A DNA stretch of 64,000 nucleotides from Thermoanaerobacterium sp. RBIITD (GTDB lineage Bacteria; Bacillota; Thermoanaerobacteria; Thermoanaerobacterales; Thermoanaerobacteraceae): the NCBI RefSeq assembly GCF_900205865.1, contig NZ_LT906662.1:434001-498000 (forward strand), in the 5' to 3' direction. The translations under genes were made by a program, and so were the position numbers. The notes beneath the pieces are model-generated. The model saw only the letters and a program-made list of their open reading frames with translations, did no database searches and was not told where the DNA came from. This document shows, in pieces, positions 38,547-46,346 of this stretch. The stretch's first letter is position 1. The number at the start of each line of letters is the position of its first letter.

Positions 38547-39854
38547 ATGGTAAAATCACTATATACAACAAATAAAGCCAATAGCTATTATTCTTTTTAT
38601 CAATACAATTTAATATTAAAATTTTTATATGCTATTGAAACCTTTGCACCTGAAGTAATAAATGATCTGCAATTAATATTAGATATCTACAAAAAAGATA
38701 GTAAAACACTTGATTTAGTTATTCCTGAAATTCATGATTTTAGAACAACTAACAGATATGAGTACCCAAAACTTGAAGATTTTTGGAAAACTTTCAAAAA
38801 AAACATAAGTAATATAAACTCGAAAAAAGTAAAGCAACAAGATATAGAAAAAATTAAAAAATTTGAATATGCTTTAGAAACATGGAGAGACAAATATAAT
38901 TTAAACAATGAAAATGGTTTTTACGAAGGATTGGCATTAATTGCAATAGTAATAACTGCAAAATATATGCTTAATGATAGTTTATATTATGAAAATGGAT
39001 TCTTTTATGAGAAAAAAACTGATGAATTAATTTATATGTTACCTATGGCCGGCCGTATAGATATCCCTGAAATAGAAGATGCACCGGTCGAGATAAAAGA
39101 AAAAAGAAAAGATAAAAATTATATAAGTTTATCACTTTTTCTTGATATTGATTCCGATCTTATTCGAAATGTAAAAAAAGATAAAACAAAGCCATATTTT
39201 ATTTTCGCATTTACACCATTTTGTCCGTATAATCCCTATAAACTTCATTTTGGCAATCATGAGGATAACTTAGATTACGAAAATGCTGAAGAATTTGAAA
39301 TGCTGCTCTTTAATGATTATGCCAAAGCTTCCATTTTAAATTATGCAGACAAAGATTATTGTGCATTAAACTTAGATAAAAAATATATAAAAAATAAAGA
39401 ATTGAAAAAAAATATATCTAAATTTTCTAAACTCTCAATAGCAGATGTTGAAGCATTACCCTGGGATGAAAAATTTGAATTAATGCCTTGGCATGAAACA
39501 AGCAATTTATATTGGGATCCTACCTTAGAAACATGGGAAGATTTTAATAAAAAAATTGATGCTTTATTTAACCGTTATAAGGAGCTTTATAAGAAAAGAA
39601 CAGAAGAATTTTTAAGACAAAATAATTTTGTCAAAGGCAAAGAAAAGCGCAAGGATGAGCATTTTAAATGGCTTGTATTGTACCAAGTTAAATACAATGA
39701 ACCTGAACAAATAACACAAATGATTACTAACGAAGATCCAAAAGGTAATATTGTTATAGGACTAGATGCTGTAAAAGATGCTTTAAAAAATACAGCTGAA
39801 ATAGTTGGATTAAATCCAAGAGGCAAATTGTTAAAAAATGTAAGAATTAGATAA
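38547..39854 (+). CDS. Hypothetical protein, element replication region
   Basis: 435 residues, not recognised. It is soluble-looking and rich in Lys, Asp, Tyr and aromatic residues. An acidic central part includes PWDEKFELMPWHETSNLYWD, and the C-terminal part NEDPKGNIVIGLDAVKDALK could be a small helical domain. The ATG follows a GAGGTGAT site. It is first in a run of genes ending with the primase/helicase, so a role in replication or copy control of the island is possible. Confidence 0.6.
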   Translation: MVKSLYTTNKANSYYSFYQYNLILKFLYAIETFAPEVINDLQLILDIYKKDSKTLDLVIPEIHDFRTTNRYEYPKLEDFWKTFKKNISNINSKKVKQQDIEKIKKFEYALETWRDKYNLNNENGFYEGLALIAIVITAKYMLNDSLYYENGFFYEKKTDELIYMLPMAGRIDIPEIEDAPVEIKEKRKDKNYISLSLFLDIDSDLIRNVKKDKTKPYFIFAFTPFCPYNPYKLHFGNHEDNLDYENAEEFEMLLFNDYAKASILNYADKDYCALNLDKKYIKNKELKKNISKFSKLSIADVEALPWDEKFELMPWHETSNLYWDPTLETWEDFNKKIDALFNRYKELYKKRTEEFLRQNNFVKGKEKRKDEHFKWLVLYQVKYNEPEQITQMITNEDPKGNIVIGLDAVKDALKNTAEIVGLNPRGKLLKNVRIR

Positions 39855-39929
39855 AAAATTTGTAATTCCAGACTCAGCACCTTTTTAGGTTTATTATTTA
39901 ATTAGTAAATCTAAGGAGGTGTTTATTTT

Positions 39930-40130
39930 ATGGATAAAAAATTATTAAGACTTCCTGAAGTGGCAGAAATATTAGATTTAAAGGAAGACAGAGTATATGC
40001 TTTGGCAAGAGAAGGCATTTTGCCTGTGGTTCATGTAGGCCGCCAGCTACGAGTAGATCCCGATAAATTACAAGAATGGATTAACAATGGTGGAAAAGCA
40101 TATAATGGCGGCTGGAAAAAATCAAGTTAA
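39930..40130 (+). CDS. Excisionase-like HTH protein
   Basis: 66 residues with the MerR/AlpA-type winged-helix pattern LLRLPEVAEILDLKEDRVYA and a VGRQLRVDPDKLQEWI end, as in phage and island excisionases or activators. A strong AAGGAGGTG precedes it. A frameshifted homologue lies at 36450-36649. Confidence 0.82.
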   Translation: MDKKLLRLPEVAEILDLKEDRVYALAREGILPVVHVGRQLRVDPDKLQEWINNGGKAYNGGWKKSS

Positions 40131-40166
40131 AACAGGCTTTATACTAAATTAAGGAAGGGATCTGCA

Positions 40167-40217
40167 ATGGACAAAAATACCATAGAAAAATCTATGGCAA
40201 ATAAAAAAATAAATTGA
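40167..40217 (+). CDS. 16-aa ORF coupled to the primase gene
   Basis: ATG after AAGGAAGG, ending TTGA where TTG is the primase start (4-bp overlap). The peptide (MDKNTIEKSMANKKIN) is unlikely to have its own function. It probably couples translation of the primase gene, which has only a TTG start. Confidence 0.45.
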   Translation: MDKNTIEKSMANKKIN

Positions 40218-40813
40218 GTACTAAATATACTATAAGTAATGTGTTTAAATATGTCAAATCTAATATTTCCCTATTACAGGCTATAGAACTTTACGGTTTT
40301 ATGCCTGTAAAAAAAGGTTCTCATTATTTTATACTTTGTCCATTTCATGCAGATAAGAATCCTTCCTTAGCAATCTATGAAGATGTCTATCATTGCTTTG
40401 GGTGCCAAGCCCATGGCGATGTTATAGACTTTGTTTCAAGATATTTTAACTTAACACAGCCAGAGGCATTAGAAAAGCTTGCACAGGATTTCGGCATAAA
40501 TCTACCCAATGAAAAGCAAAAAAAGAAATTCAAAAGACAAGCTCTTAAAATGCGAAATGACGACAAGCTATATAAAGAATACATTCGCAAATACAATGAA
40601 GTATATGACTACTTATGTAAGCTTAATCAGTTATACACAAAAATAAAGCAAGTTGTTGAAAATCCTGAAGACATAAATACACCTGAATTTATTGAAGCAT
40701 GTCATATGCAGGACTTAATACAGTACTGGATAGATTTACTCCTTGAAGGCAGCACCGAAGACAAAATACACGTAATAAAGGAGGTGTTAGATTGGAAAGC
40801 AAAGATGAAATAA
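40214..40813 (+). CDS. CHC2 zinc-finger primase-like protein
   Basis: 199 residues. The N-terminal CHC2 zinc finger of DnaG-type primases is clear: LCPFHADKNPSL and VYHCFGCQAHGDVIDFV. The TOPRIM catalytic domain is missing, so this is a stand-alone finger domain, usual in islands and phages where the polymerase/helicase part is separate. The TTG start overlaps the 16-aa ORF, and the end overlaps the helicase gene by 22 bp. Confidence 0.87.
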   Translation: MSTKYTISNVFKYVKSNISLLQAIELYGFMPVKKGSHYFILCPFHADKNPSLAIYEDVYHCFGCQAHGDVIDFVSRYFNLTQPEALEKLAQDFGINLPNEKQKKKFKRQALKMRNDDKLYKEYIRKYNEVYDYLCKLNQLYTKIKQVVENPEDINTPEFIEACHMQDLIQYWIDLLLEGSTEDKIHVIKEVLDWKAKMK

Positions 40814-42667
40814 TTAAAGCAATAAAAGAGGCACATGCTGAGCCTTTATTCAATGAAGAAAGCGAACAAGAACATTTTTCTCCATATGAAATAAGCAAAA
40901 ACATGATTTACCACGTAAAGATAACGAAAGATGGAGTTGCATACATGCCACTGTGCAATTTTGAAGCACATATCGCTGAAGAAATCATTAAAGACGACGG
41001 CTTAGAAACAAAGACATACTTTAGAATTAAAGGTACAACAAAAAATGGCACTCCTTTAAAAGAGATAATTGTACAATCAGATAAATTCGCAGGCTTAAAC
41101 TGGGTAACTGCAAACTGGGGAAATCGAGCCATAATATACGCAGGAAGCAGCATAAAAGATCATTTAAGAACTGCAATACAAATCTTAAGTGGCGATAGTG
41201 TGAAAAGAAGAACGATATATACGCATTTAGGCTGGAGAAAAATAAATAATAAATGGGTCTATCTATACAATGGTGGTGCAATAAGTCAATATGGAGAAGA
41301 AAACAATATAGAAGTAGAACTGGAAAGCTGCCTTAAAGATTACAGACTTGAATTGCCAAAAGATGACGATGAATTAAAAGATTGTATTTCGAAATCATTG
41401 GAATTTTTAAATTTAGCTAAGCCGGAAATAACTTTCCCGTTTTTAGCTGGAATATATTTAGCACCATTAGGAGAAATGTTAAACATCGATATGAGTCTAT
41501 TTATAGCAGGTCCAACTGGTAGTCAAAAAAGCGAAATAACTGCCTTAGCGCAGTCACATTATGGTCGAAATTTTAACGGCAAGAATTTACCTACCAGTTG
41601 GGAAAGCACAGAAAACTTCCTTGAAAAATTATCATTCCTAGCAAAAGATGCGGTGCTTACTATAGATGATTTTGCACCGCATGGAAGTATTGGAGACATT
41701 CAAAAATTAAACAAAAAGGCAGATTTTATTTTCCGAAATCAAGGCAATGGCTCAGGTAAAGGTCGAATGAACAGTGATATATCTTTAAGACCTTCATACA
41801 AATCAAAGACATTATTAATTTCCAGCGGTGAAGATGTACCAACTGGACAGAGTCTAGTTGCAAGACTTGTTGTTATAGAGATTAACCATGGTGATATCGA
41901 TCTTGAAAAACTAAGCATCTTACAGGAATATGCAAGAAATGGCGTATTTGCGAAGGCGATGGGTGGTTATATCAAGTGGTTAAGCACAAGAATTGACTTG
42001 TACAAAAAAACATTGCCAAAAAAGAAAAACGCATTAAGAGACTCAATACGCAAAAGATATTGTATGCCACGACAGAACACCAGACAATATTTCACACCTT
42101 TTGATAGGTTTAGAGGTATTCCTCATATTTGCTAAAGAAAAAGGAGTAGTATCGGAAGATGAGGCAAAAGACATTTACGGAAATGGATTCAATGCTTTAC
42201 TGAAAATTGGTGAGCAACAATCGCAGTTTCTAAAATCAGAAGACTTAATCGATAGCTTTTATTCTCTGTTAATTGCAGCTATAACAGCAGGAAAGGCACA
42301 TGTAAGCAAAGCTGAAGATGATGGAATACCAGAAAATCCAGAGCAATGGGGCTGGATTAAAGATGAAAAAGGCGTTTGGAAGGAAAAAGGCACTTTAATA
42401 GGTTGGATCTCAAAAGATTATCTTTTGTTAGAAGGTGATATTGCATACATGATTGTGGAAGAAATGGCCAAAAAGCAAAATACTACACTGCCTGTATCAC
42501 AAAGGACTTTATGGAAGAGAATGCAGCAGCGAGGAATGCTGATAACCGAAGAAGGCAGAAATACAGTAAGAGAATATATAAACGGCAAGCAAAAAAGAGT
42601 CAAAAAAATTCCTCTAGATAAGTTATATTTTATAACTGGACTTAGTGGTCTAGACCCAGTTAAATAG
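40792..42667 (+). CDS. DUF927-type primase-associated helicase/ATPase, one frameshift
   Basis: About 624 residues if a frameshift at the A4 run near 42052 is corrected. The first frame (to 42135) carries Walker A GPTGSQKSE (Gln before Lys is unusual but occurs in this group), an IDDFAPHG Walker B-like segment and VARLVVIEI. After correction the chain continues DIVCHDRTPDNISHLLIGLE. The second frame (from 42101) gives the C-terminal part with SQRTLWKRMQQRGML. It pairs with the CHC2 protein as the island's replication module. The break may be a sequencing error. Confidence 0.78.
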
Positions 42668-42827
42668 CGACTTCCATCAAGTCCAGAAATTATATAAACC
42701 GGTCATATAACTGGACTTATACAATTAAGACCAGTTATGTGACCACATTAAGACAAAAGTGGACTTAAAAAACAGCTTAAAAATCAACAATATCAGGCAT
42801 TTAAGTACAGTAAGTCCACTAAGTCCA
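42637..42827. repeat. Iteron-like TGGACTTA repeats, candidate replication origin
   Basis: Six copies of TGGACTT or its complement in 190 bp: 42637, 42712 and 42760 (plus), 42679, 42811 and 42820 (minus). A larger inverted repeat ATAACTGG/CCAGTTAT lies at 42706-42738. The cluster begins at the helicase gene end and reaches into a short AT-rich gap, the usual place for an origin served by an element-encoded initiator. Confidence 0.5.
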
Positions 42828-42922
42828 CTTTTACAATAAGACCATATATAAATTTAAAAAATATTAGTATTTTCACAACTAAATACGATAAATCGTATCG
42901 CTGAAGGAGGTGAAGTTAATAT

Positions 42923-43189
42923 ATGAATTGCAACAACGAAGAAATGACTCGTGATGATTTTGATTCATTAGCCGGACTTTTAATACAAAAAAATCGTGCT
43001 TTAATGAAAATTATTGATAATAACCAAGATGCCAAATATTATAAAAAAATCATCGACATAATCGACTCTTATATATATGAGATAATTGGTATTGAAGAAG
43101 AAAATATAAACAAATTAGTCGACGCCATTTTAGAATTACTTGTAAAAATTCAAAAAGAAGAAGAAATAACGCAAAAGGAAAATAAATAA
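42923..43189 (+). CDS. Hypothetical 88-aa protein
   Basis: Acidic, helical small protein (TRDDFDSLAGLLIQKNRALM) ending in a Lys/Glu-rich tail. Very strong GAAGGAGGTG ribosome site. Not recognised. It lies between the iterons and the structured-RNA region. Confidence 0.6.
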   Translation: MNCNNEEMTRDDFDSLAGLLIQKNRALMKIIDNNQDAKYYKKIIDIIDSYIYEIIGIEEENINKLVDAILELLVKIQKEEEITQKENK

Positions 43190-43253
43190 AATCTTTAGTT
43201 ACTGCTAACCATACCCTATGCTTTAAACCGCATAAGGTATTTAAATATTTATA

Positions 43254-43282
43254 TTGAATTTTCTGAATATTTGTTATATAAT
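43254..43282 (+). promoter_or_regulatory. Promoter of the structured RNA
   Basis: TTGAAT (43254-43259), a 17-bp spacer, and TATAAT (43277-43282). The expected start is near 43290. No ORF of useful size follows; the next sequence is the structured region. Confidence 0.72.
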
Positions 43283-43289
43283 AATGTTG

Positions 43290-43860
43290 GATAAAAAGAA
43301 AACAAGCATAAAAATAAAATGCGCTATGCATCATTCTCTTTCCTCTACGGTTGAAATATCCGGACCTTCAGAAAGCATTTTAGCGAGTATCAGAGGATTA
43401 ACTTTCTGCCGCTAAAGTTGATTCCTTTGCATCTATCCGGATATTTCATAAAAGAGAATGTAATGGAAGGTTGCTTGATTTTCTTGAAACTGCTTATATA
43501 AGCATAAATGACCTCATGTATTTACACCAGCGGCAAAGCCCTATGGCTCACGGGCTTGGATATGAGCAGACGGAATTTTAAAGCATCAGTTATCCGACAT
43601 GATAAAATACACCACAGCAATCTCATAAGCTATATCGCAAAAATCACTGCAGAAGTAATTTCTATCATGCTATGCGGATAATGCATTTAGAGAAGATAAA
43701 GCGGCTTACCGGCTTTATCTACGACATAATCTTGACTGGTAATGATGTTTTAACAAAGGCTAAGTTTACTTTATAGATATAAAACTTACTCACGCAGCGA
43801 TAATAAGGGAATATAAACGGCGAAGCTGGTTATATTCCTCAGTTAAGCACATCTTTTAGT
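43290..43860 (+). ncRNA. Candidate large structured non-coding RNA (~570 nt)
   Basis: There are no long ORFs on either strand, but complementary segments are abundant. They are a 10-bp helix 43332-43341/43451-43460; a nested perfect 12-bp helix 43353-43364/43436-43447; inside it an interleaved pair CAGAAAG/CTTTCTG (43369, 43402) and TTTAGCG/CGCTAAA (43379, 43410), which is a pseudoknot; 43536-43541/43552-43557; a two-part helix 43590-43604/43663-43681; 43694-43702/43712-43720 (9 bp); and 43808-43816/43830-43838 (9 bp). The size and the phage/island context recall the ornate RNA classes ROOL and GOLLD. Membership is not shown. Confidence 0.65.
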
Positions 43861-43867
43861 ATTATTC

Positions 43868-44134
43868 AGAAATGGAAGGTGGTCACTTTGACCACTTTCC
43901 AAATACAGAAAATAGAAAGCTCATACTGGAAAATTTTCGGAAATTTCAAGTGGCAACTTTTGCTCCTTGACAAATACAAATAATGGAAATCAAAAAACAG
44001 CAGAAAAAATATCTAAAACTGTAGAATATGCGCCAAGAACAATAAGAAACTGTGGCAATTTTGCAGAAACATTTGAAATGACTTTATCAATTATGTTAGA
44101 AATATACTGCATTGATAACACCGGCTTTTATTGA
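43868..44134 (+). pseudogene. ParB-like/phage replisome gene remnant with hairpin repeats
   Basis: From 43982 the frame reads NGNQKTAEKISKTVEYAPRT, then IRNCGNFAETFEMT, the HTH part of ParB-like or phage replication-initiation proteins, ending at 44134. Upstream pieces are in other frames. The 5' part contains two copies (43868-43917, 43940-43995) of a hairpin repeat whose third, inverted copy is at 44392-44470. From 44135 to 44390 I see no gene. Confidence 0.45.
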
Positions 44135-44391
44135 TATTATGCCTTTAAAGGAAACATACTCGCTTAAAATGATAACTGACCTCTACTTTAAACATGAAAT
44201 ATGTTAACATTTTTTACACAATAATTCTATTTAAGTACTGTTATATGTGCTTTCATCACTGTTATCAATACAAATATTTTCTGCAATTTAAAATGGATAT
44301 GTAGATTATGGATTATTTCGTATTTTACCTATAAATAAAAGCAGAATTGACAGTTTTAGAACGTGCTGAAAATCTTAAAAGAAGAATGGAA

Positions 44392-44470
44392 ATGTTCATA
44401 TCTTCCATTATCTGTATTTGGAAAGTTGCAACTTTTGCAACTTTCCATTTCCGAAATTTTCCCAAATAGA
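44392..44470 (-). repeat. Third, inverted copy of the CTT-loop hairpin repeat
   Basis: The core is a perfect 12-bp stem GGAAAGTTGCAA/TTGCAACTTTCC around a CTT loop (44421-44447). The flanks match those of the copies at 43868 and 43945 in inverted orientation (CGGAAAT before, AAATACAGATAATGGAA after). The stems differ between copies yet stay paired. It ends just before the recombinase start. Confidence 0.55.
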
Positions 44471-44482
44471 GGAGTGATTTTA

Positions 44483-45376
44483 ATGGGCAGACAAGGAAGC
44501 ATTTTTTATAGGCTGCTTAACAATTTAAAAGAACAGCAATCATTTGGAAAAAGTAAATATGCTGTTAAGAAAAAGGCTAGAGAAGAAGCGATAAAGAACG
44601 GACTTCATGGTCAGGATGTATTTAATGCTATGAATGATGCAGTTTTTAATGCAGGTATCTTCTCTGTACAGACTTATGCAACTTATCGTAATGAAGTTAA
44701 AAAATTTGCTGATTGGTGCAAATCCAAAGGTGTAAAAAATAAAGATTTTGATAAAACAAAGGACATGGTATCAGACTATTTAAGTGAAAAAATATCACTG
44801 GGTCAATCAGCATGGTCTATAAAGGTTGCAAGAGCAGCTCTTAGAAAAGCATACAAAGATAATAGCCTCGCTGATGACATTAAAATACCTGAAAGAAAAT
44901 TAAAAGATATAACGAGATCAAGACTTGAAAGACCTGATGATAAAAAAATTAACTTGGACAACTACAAAGATTTAATAGATTTCTGTAAATCATCTGGCTT
45001 AAGAAGGCGTGAAGTATCAGCTATCACTGCAAATGATATTTATAAAAAAGATGATAGACTATATGTTCATGTCAAAAACGGTAAAGGCGGTAAGACAAGA
45101 GAAGTTCCTGTACTGAAAAAATATCAGCCTAAAATAGAAAGCATATTAGAAAAAGCTAAGGATAGAGGAAATGAAAGACTATTTACAAGAATTCCAGAAC
45201 ATCTTGATATACACAGCATGAGACGTGAATACGCTCAAGACAGGTTTATAGAAATCAGAGGAAGGCAATATAAAAAACATACAAGAGATAAAAGAGATAG
45301 AGAAGCAGTAAGAGAAGTAAGCAGAAATTTAGGTCATAACCGTGAAAATGTAACAGTATCACATTATTTGTCATAA
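44483..45376 (+). CDS. Tyrosine recombinase, internal to the element
   Basis: 297 residues. A core-binding domain (about 65-150) precedes the catalytic domain with all key residues: Arg in SGLRRREVSA, HSMRREYAQ (HxxR), LGHNRENVT and the C-terminal SHYLS tyrosine. It differs from the tRNA-adjacent integrase in sequence and lacks an arm-binding N-domain. The ATG at 44483 follows GAGGAGTG. Adjacent hairpin repeats could be its substrates (inference). Confidence 0.85.
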   Translation: MGRQGSIFYRLLNNLKEQQSFGKSKYAVKKKAREEAIKNGLHGQDVFNAMNDAVFNAGIFSVQTYATYRNEVKKFADWCKSKGVKNKDFDKTKDMVSDYLSEKISLGQSAWSIKVARAALRKAYKDNSLADDIKIPERKLKDITRSRLERPDDKKINLDNYKDLIDFCKSSGLRRREVSAITANDIYKKDDRLYVHVKNGKGGKTREVPVLKKYQPKIESILEKAKDRGNERLFTRIPEHLDIHSMRREYAQDRFIEIRGRQYKKHTRDKRDREAVREVSRNLGHNRENVTVSHYLS

Positions 45377-45415
45377 AGAAATAAAGGTGGTTGATCACGC
45401 CACCTTTATTTCTTT
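45375..45415. terminator. Bidirectional terminator after the recombinase
   Basis: Perfect 16-bp stem AAAGAAATAAAGGTGG/CCACCTTTATTTCTTT with a 9-nt loop. The left arm begins inside the last codon of the gene. Confidence 0.88.
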
Positions 45416-45757
45416 AGTGGAAATATACCCACATTTTTTTGTTACTAACATCCATCTTTTTGCAATTTAAAACTAATTCACCTTTAAAAAACTTTTTATT
45501 TCCACCTTTGATTATATTATGCCACATAACAAATAAAATGTCAATAGAATTTTATAAATATTTTTACTATTTTATCAAATATATTTTCTTTACTTCAAGC
45601 TTCCAAAAAAATAGCACGTCTGCGAAGAATGAGCAGAGGTGCGTTATAAATTCGGATTTTTGATTTGAGCAGAGCGAAAATGAAAAATCCGTACCGTATT
45701 TTATAAATCTAATTTCTACTGTTCAACATGATAGTGGTGGAAATTACTTTTTAAAAT
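45416..45757. other. Spacer with two further hairpins
   Basis: GCAC-g-TCTGC/GCAGA-g-GTGC near 45616-45646, and CGGATTTTT/AAAAATCCG near 45653-45692. Both could be terminators facing the peptide locus. No gene was seen. Confidence 0.5.
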
Positions 45758-45815
45758 AATGCAATAAATATAAAAAAATATATTGCATTCAATTTTTGAT
45801 ATGATATGATATAAT
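45758..45815 (+). promoter_or_regulatory. Promoter and putative operator of the 44-aa propeptide
   Basis: An extended -10 TGATATAAT (-10 at 45810-45815). A perfect inverted repeat AATGCAATA/TATTGCATT (45758-45766, 45781-45789) lies where the -35 would be, a likely binding site for a regulator such as the element's HTH-TPR protein. Confidence 0.5.
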
Positions 45816-45866
45816 AAAATTAATAATATGAAAAATTTGGTTTAAGTTTAAGGGGGAAAAACTTAA

Positions 45867-46001
45867 ATGAATAAAAAAATAAAAATATTAATTTTATTTA
45901 CATTAATGTTTGCGGTTTTGACACTTGTAATTAGCATAATTCCACTTGAAGATCCACCTGCTTTAACTTTGAATAGTTCGAGTGTTTGCAATGTCGTTTA
46001 A
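45867..46001 (+). CDS. 44-aa secreted propeptide, probable signalling peptide
   Basis: Strong AGGGGG site 10 bp before the ATG. The architecture is a basic start (MNKKIKIL), a hydrophobic core to about residue 25, then a short polar tail (PLEDPPALTL, NSSSVCNVV). This is the layout of Phr/PapR/NprX-type propeptides, exported by Sec, trimmed and re-imported to bind RRNPP regulators. Such a regulator lies at 48975. The C-terminal residues around SSVCNVV are the most likely mature signal. A radical-SAM substrate role for its single Cys is an alternative. Confidence 0.6.
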   Translation: MNKKIKILILFTLMFAVLTLVISIIPLEDPPALTLNSSSVCNVV

Positions 46002-46112
46002 TATGATAATGGTGTAACGATTTGGCAATACTATTATAGTTGCAGTACTAACTAATAGTTCATTTGATTTTCGGGTTATATTCTAAATTTAATTAATTTT
46101 TGAAATAATATT

Positions 46113-46126
46113 TACCATTAATGGTA
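46113..46126. promoter_or_regulatory. Palindrome in the promoter of the 18-aa ORF
   Basis: TACCATTAATGGTA, a perfect 14-bp palindrome. It overlaps a weak promoter (TTTACC at 46111 with TATAAA 16 bp downstream) about 50 bp before the ORF. A probable operator. Confidence 0.5.
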
Positions 46127-46174
46127 TATTTATATAAAATCGCGCGATTAAACCCAATGGAAGGAGGAAATTTT

Positions 46175-46231
46175 ATGAAAAAATCACCTATTATTAGGCA
46201 AATGGTTGTTGGCTGTGACAATGTCCATTAA
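46175..46231 (+). CDS. 18-aa peptide with one Cys, possible RiPP precursor or signal
   Basis: MKKSPIIRQMVVGCDNVH, preceded by a near-perfect GGAAGGAGG. Its own promoter region and terminator make it a compact expression unit directly upstream of radical SAM, PqqD-like and exporter genes. The strength of the ribosome site argues for real translation. It may be a precursor modified by the enzyme, or a leader peptide that controls the terminator behind it. Confidence 0.5.
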   Translation: MKKSPIIRQMVVGCDNVH

Positions 46232-46243
46232 AATTTTTTGAGT

Positions 46244-46290
46244 TATATAACAAGCCTCAAACAATATCTGTAATTGAGGCTTGTTATATA
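46244..46290 (+). terminator. Strong terminator/attenuator between the 18-aa ORF and the radical SAM gene
   Basis: Perfect 17-bp stem (core AACAAGCCTCAA/TTGAGGCTTGTT) with a 13-nt loop and AT-rich tail. It would give abundant peptide transcript and limited read-through into the modifying enzyme, as in many RiPP operons. Confidence 0.88.
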
Positions 46291-46346
46291 TATAAAAAAT
46301 TTAAACAGATTAACAGATTATAATTATTTTAGATAGAGGTGTTTTA

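Noticed and set aside
43290-43860. OLE RNA
   Set aside because: OLE occurs in the chromosomal isoprenoid-gene neighbourhood of extremophilic Firmicutes; here the context is a mobile island with none of those neighbours.
43190-44482. CRISPR array
   Set aside because: The repeats are hairpin-bearing, only three in number, unequally spaced and partly inverted. No cas gene lies in the window.
45439-45663. 74-codon frame downstream of the recombinase
   Set aside because: It runs through two hairpins and AT-rich sequence, with no ribosome site.
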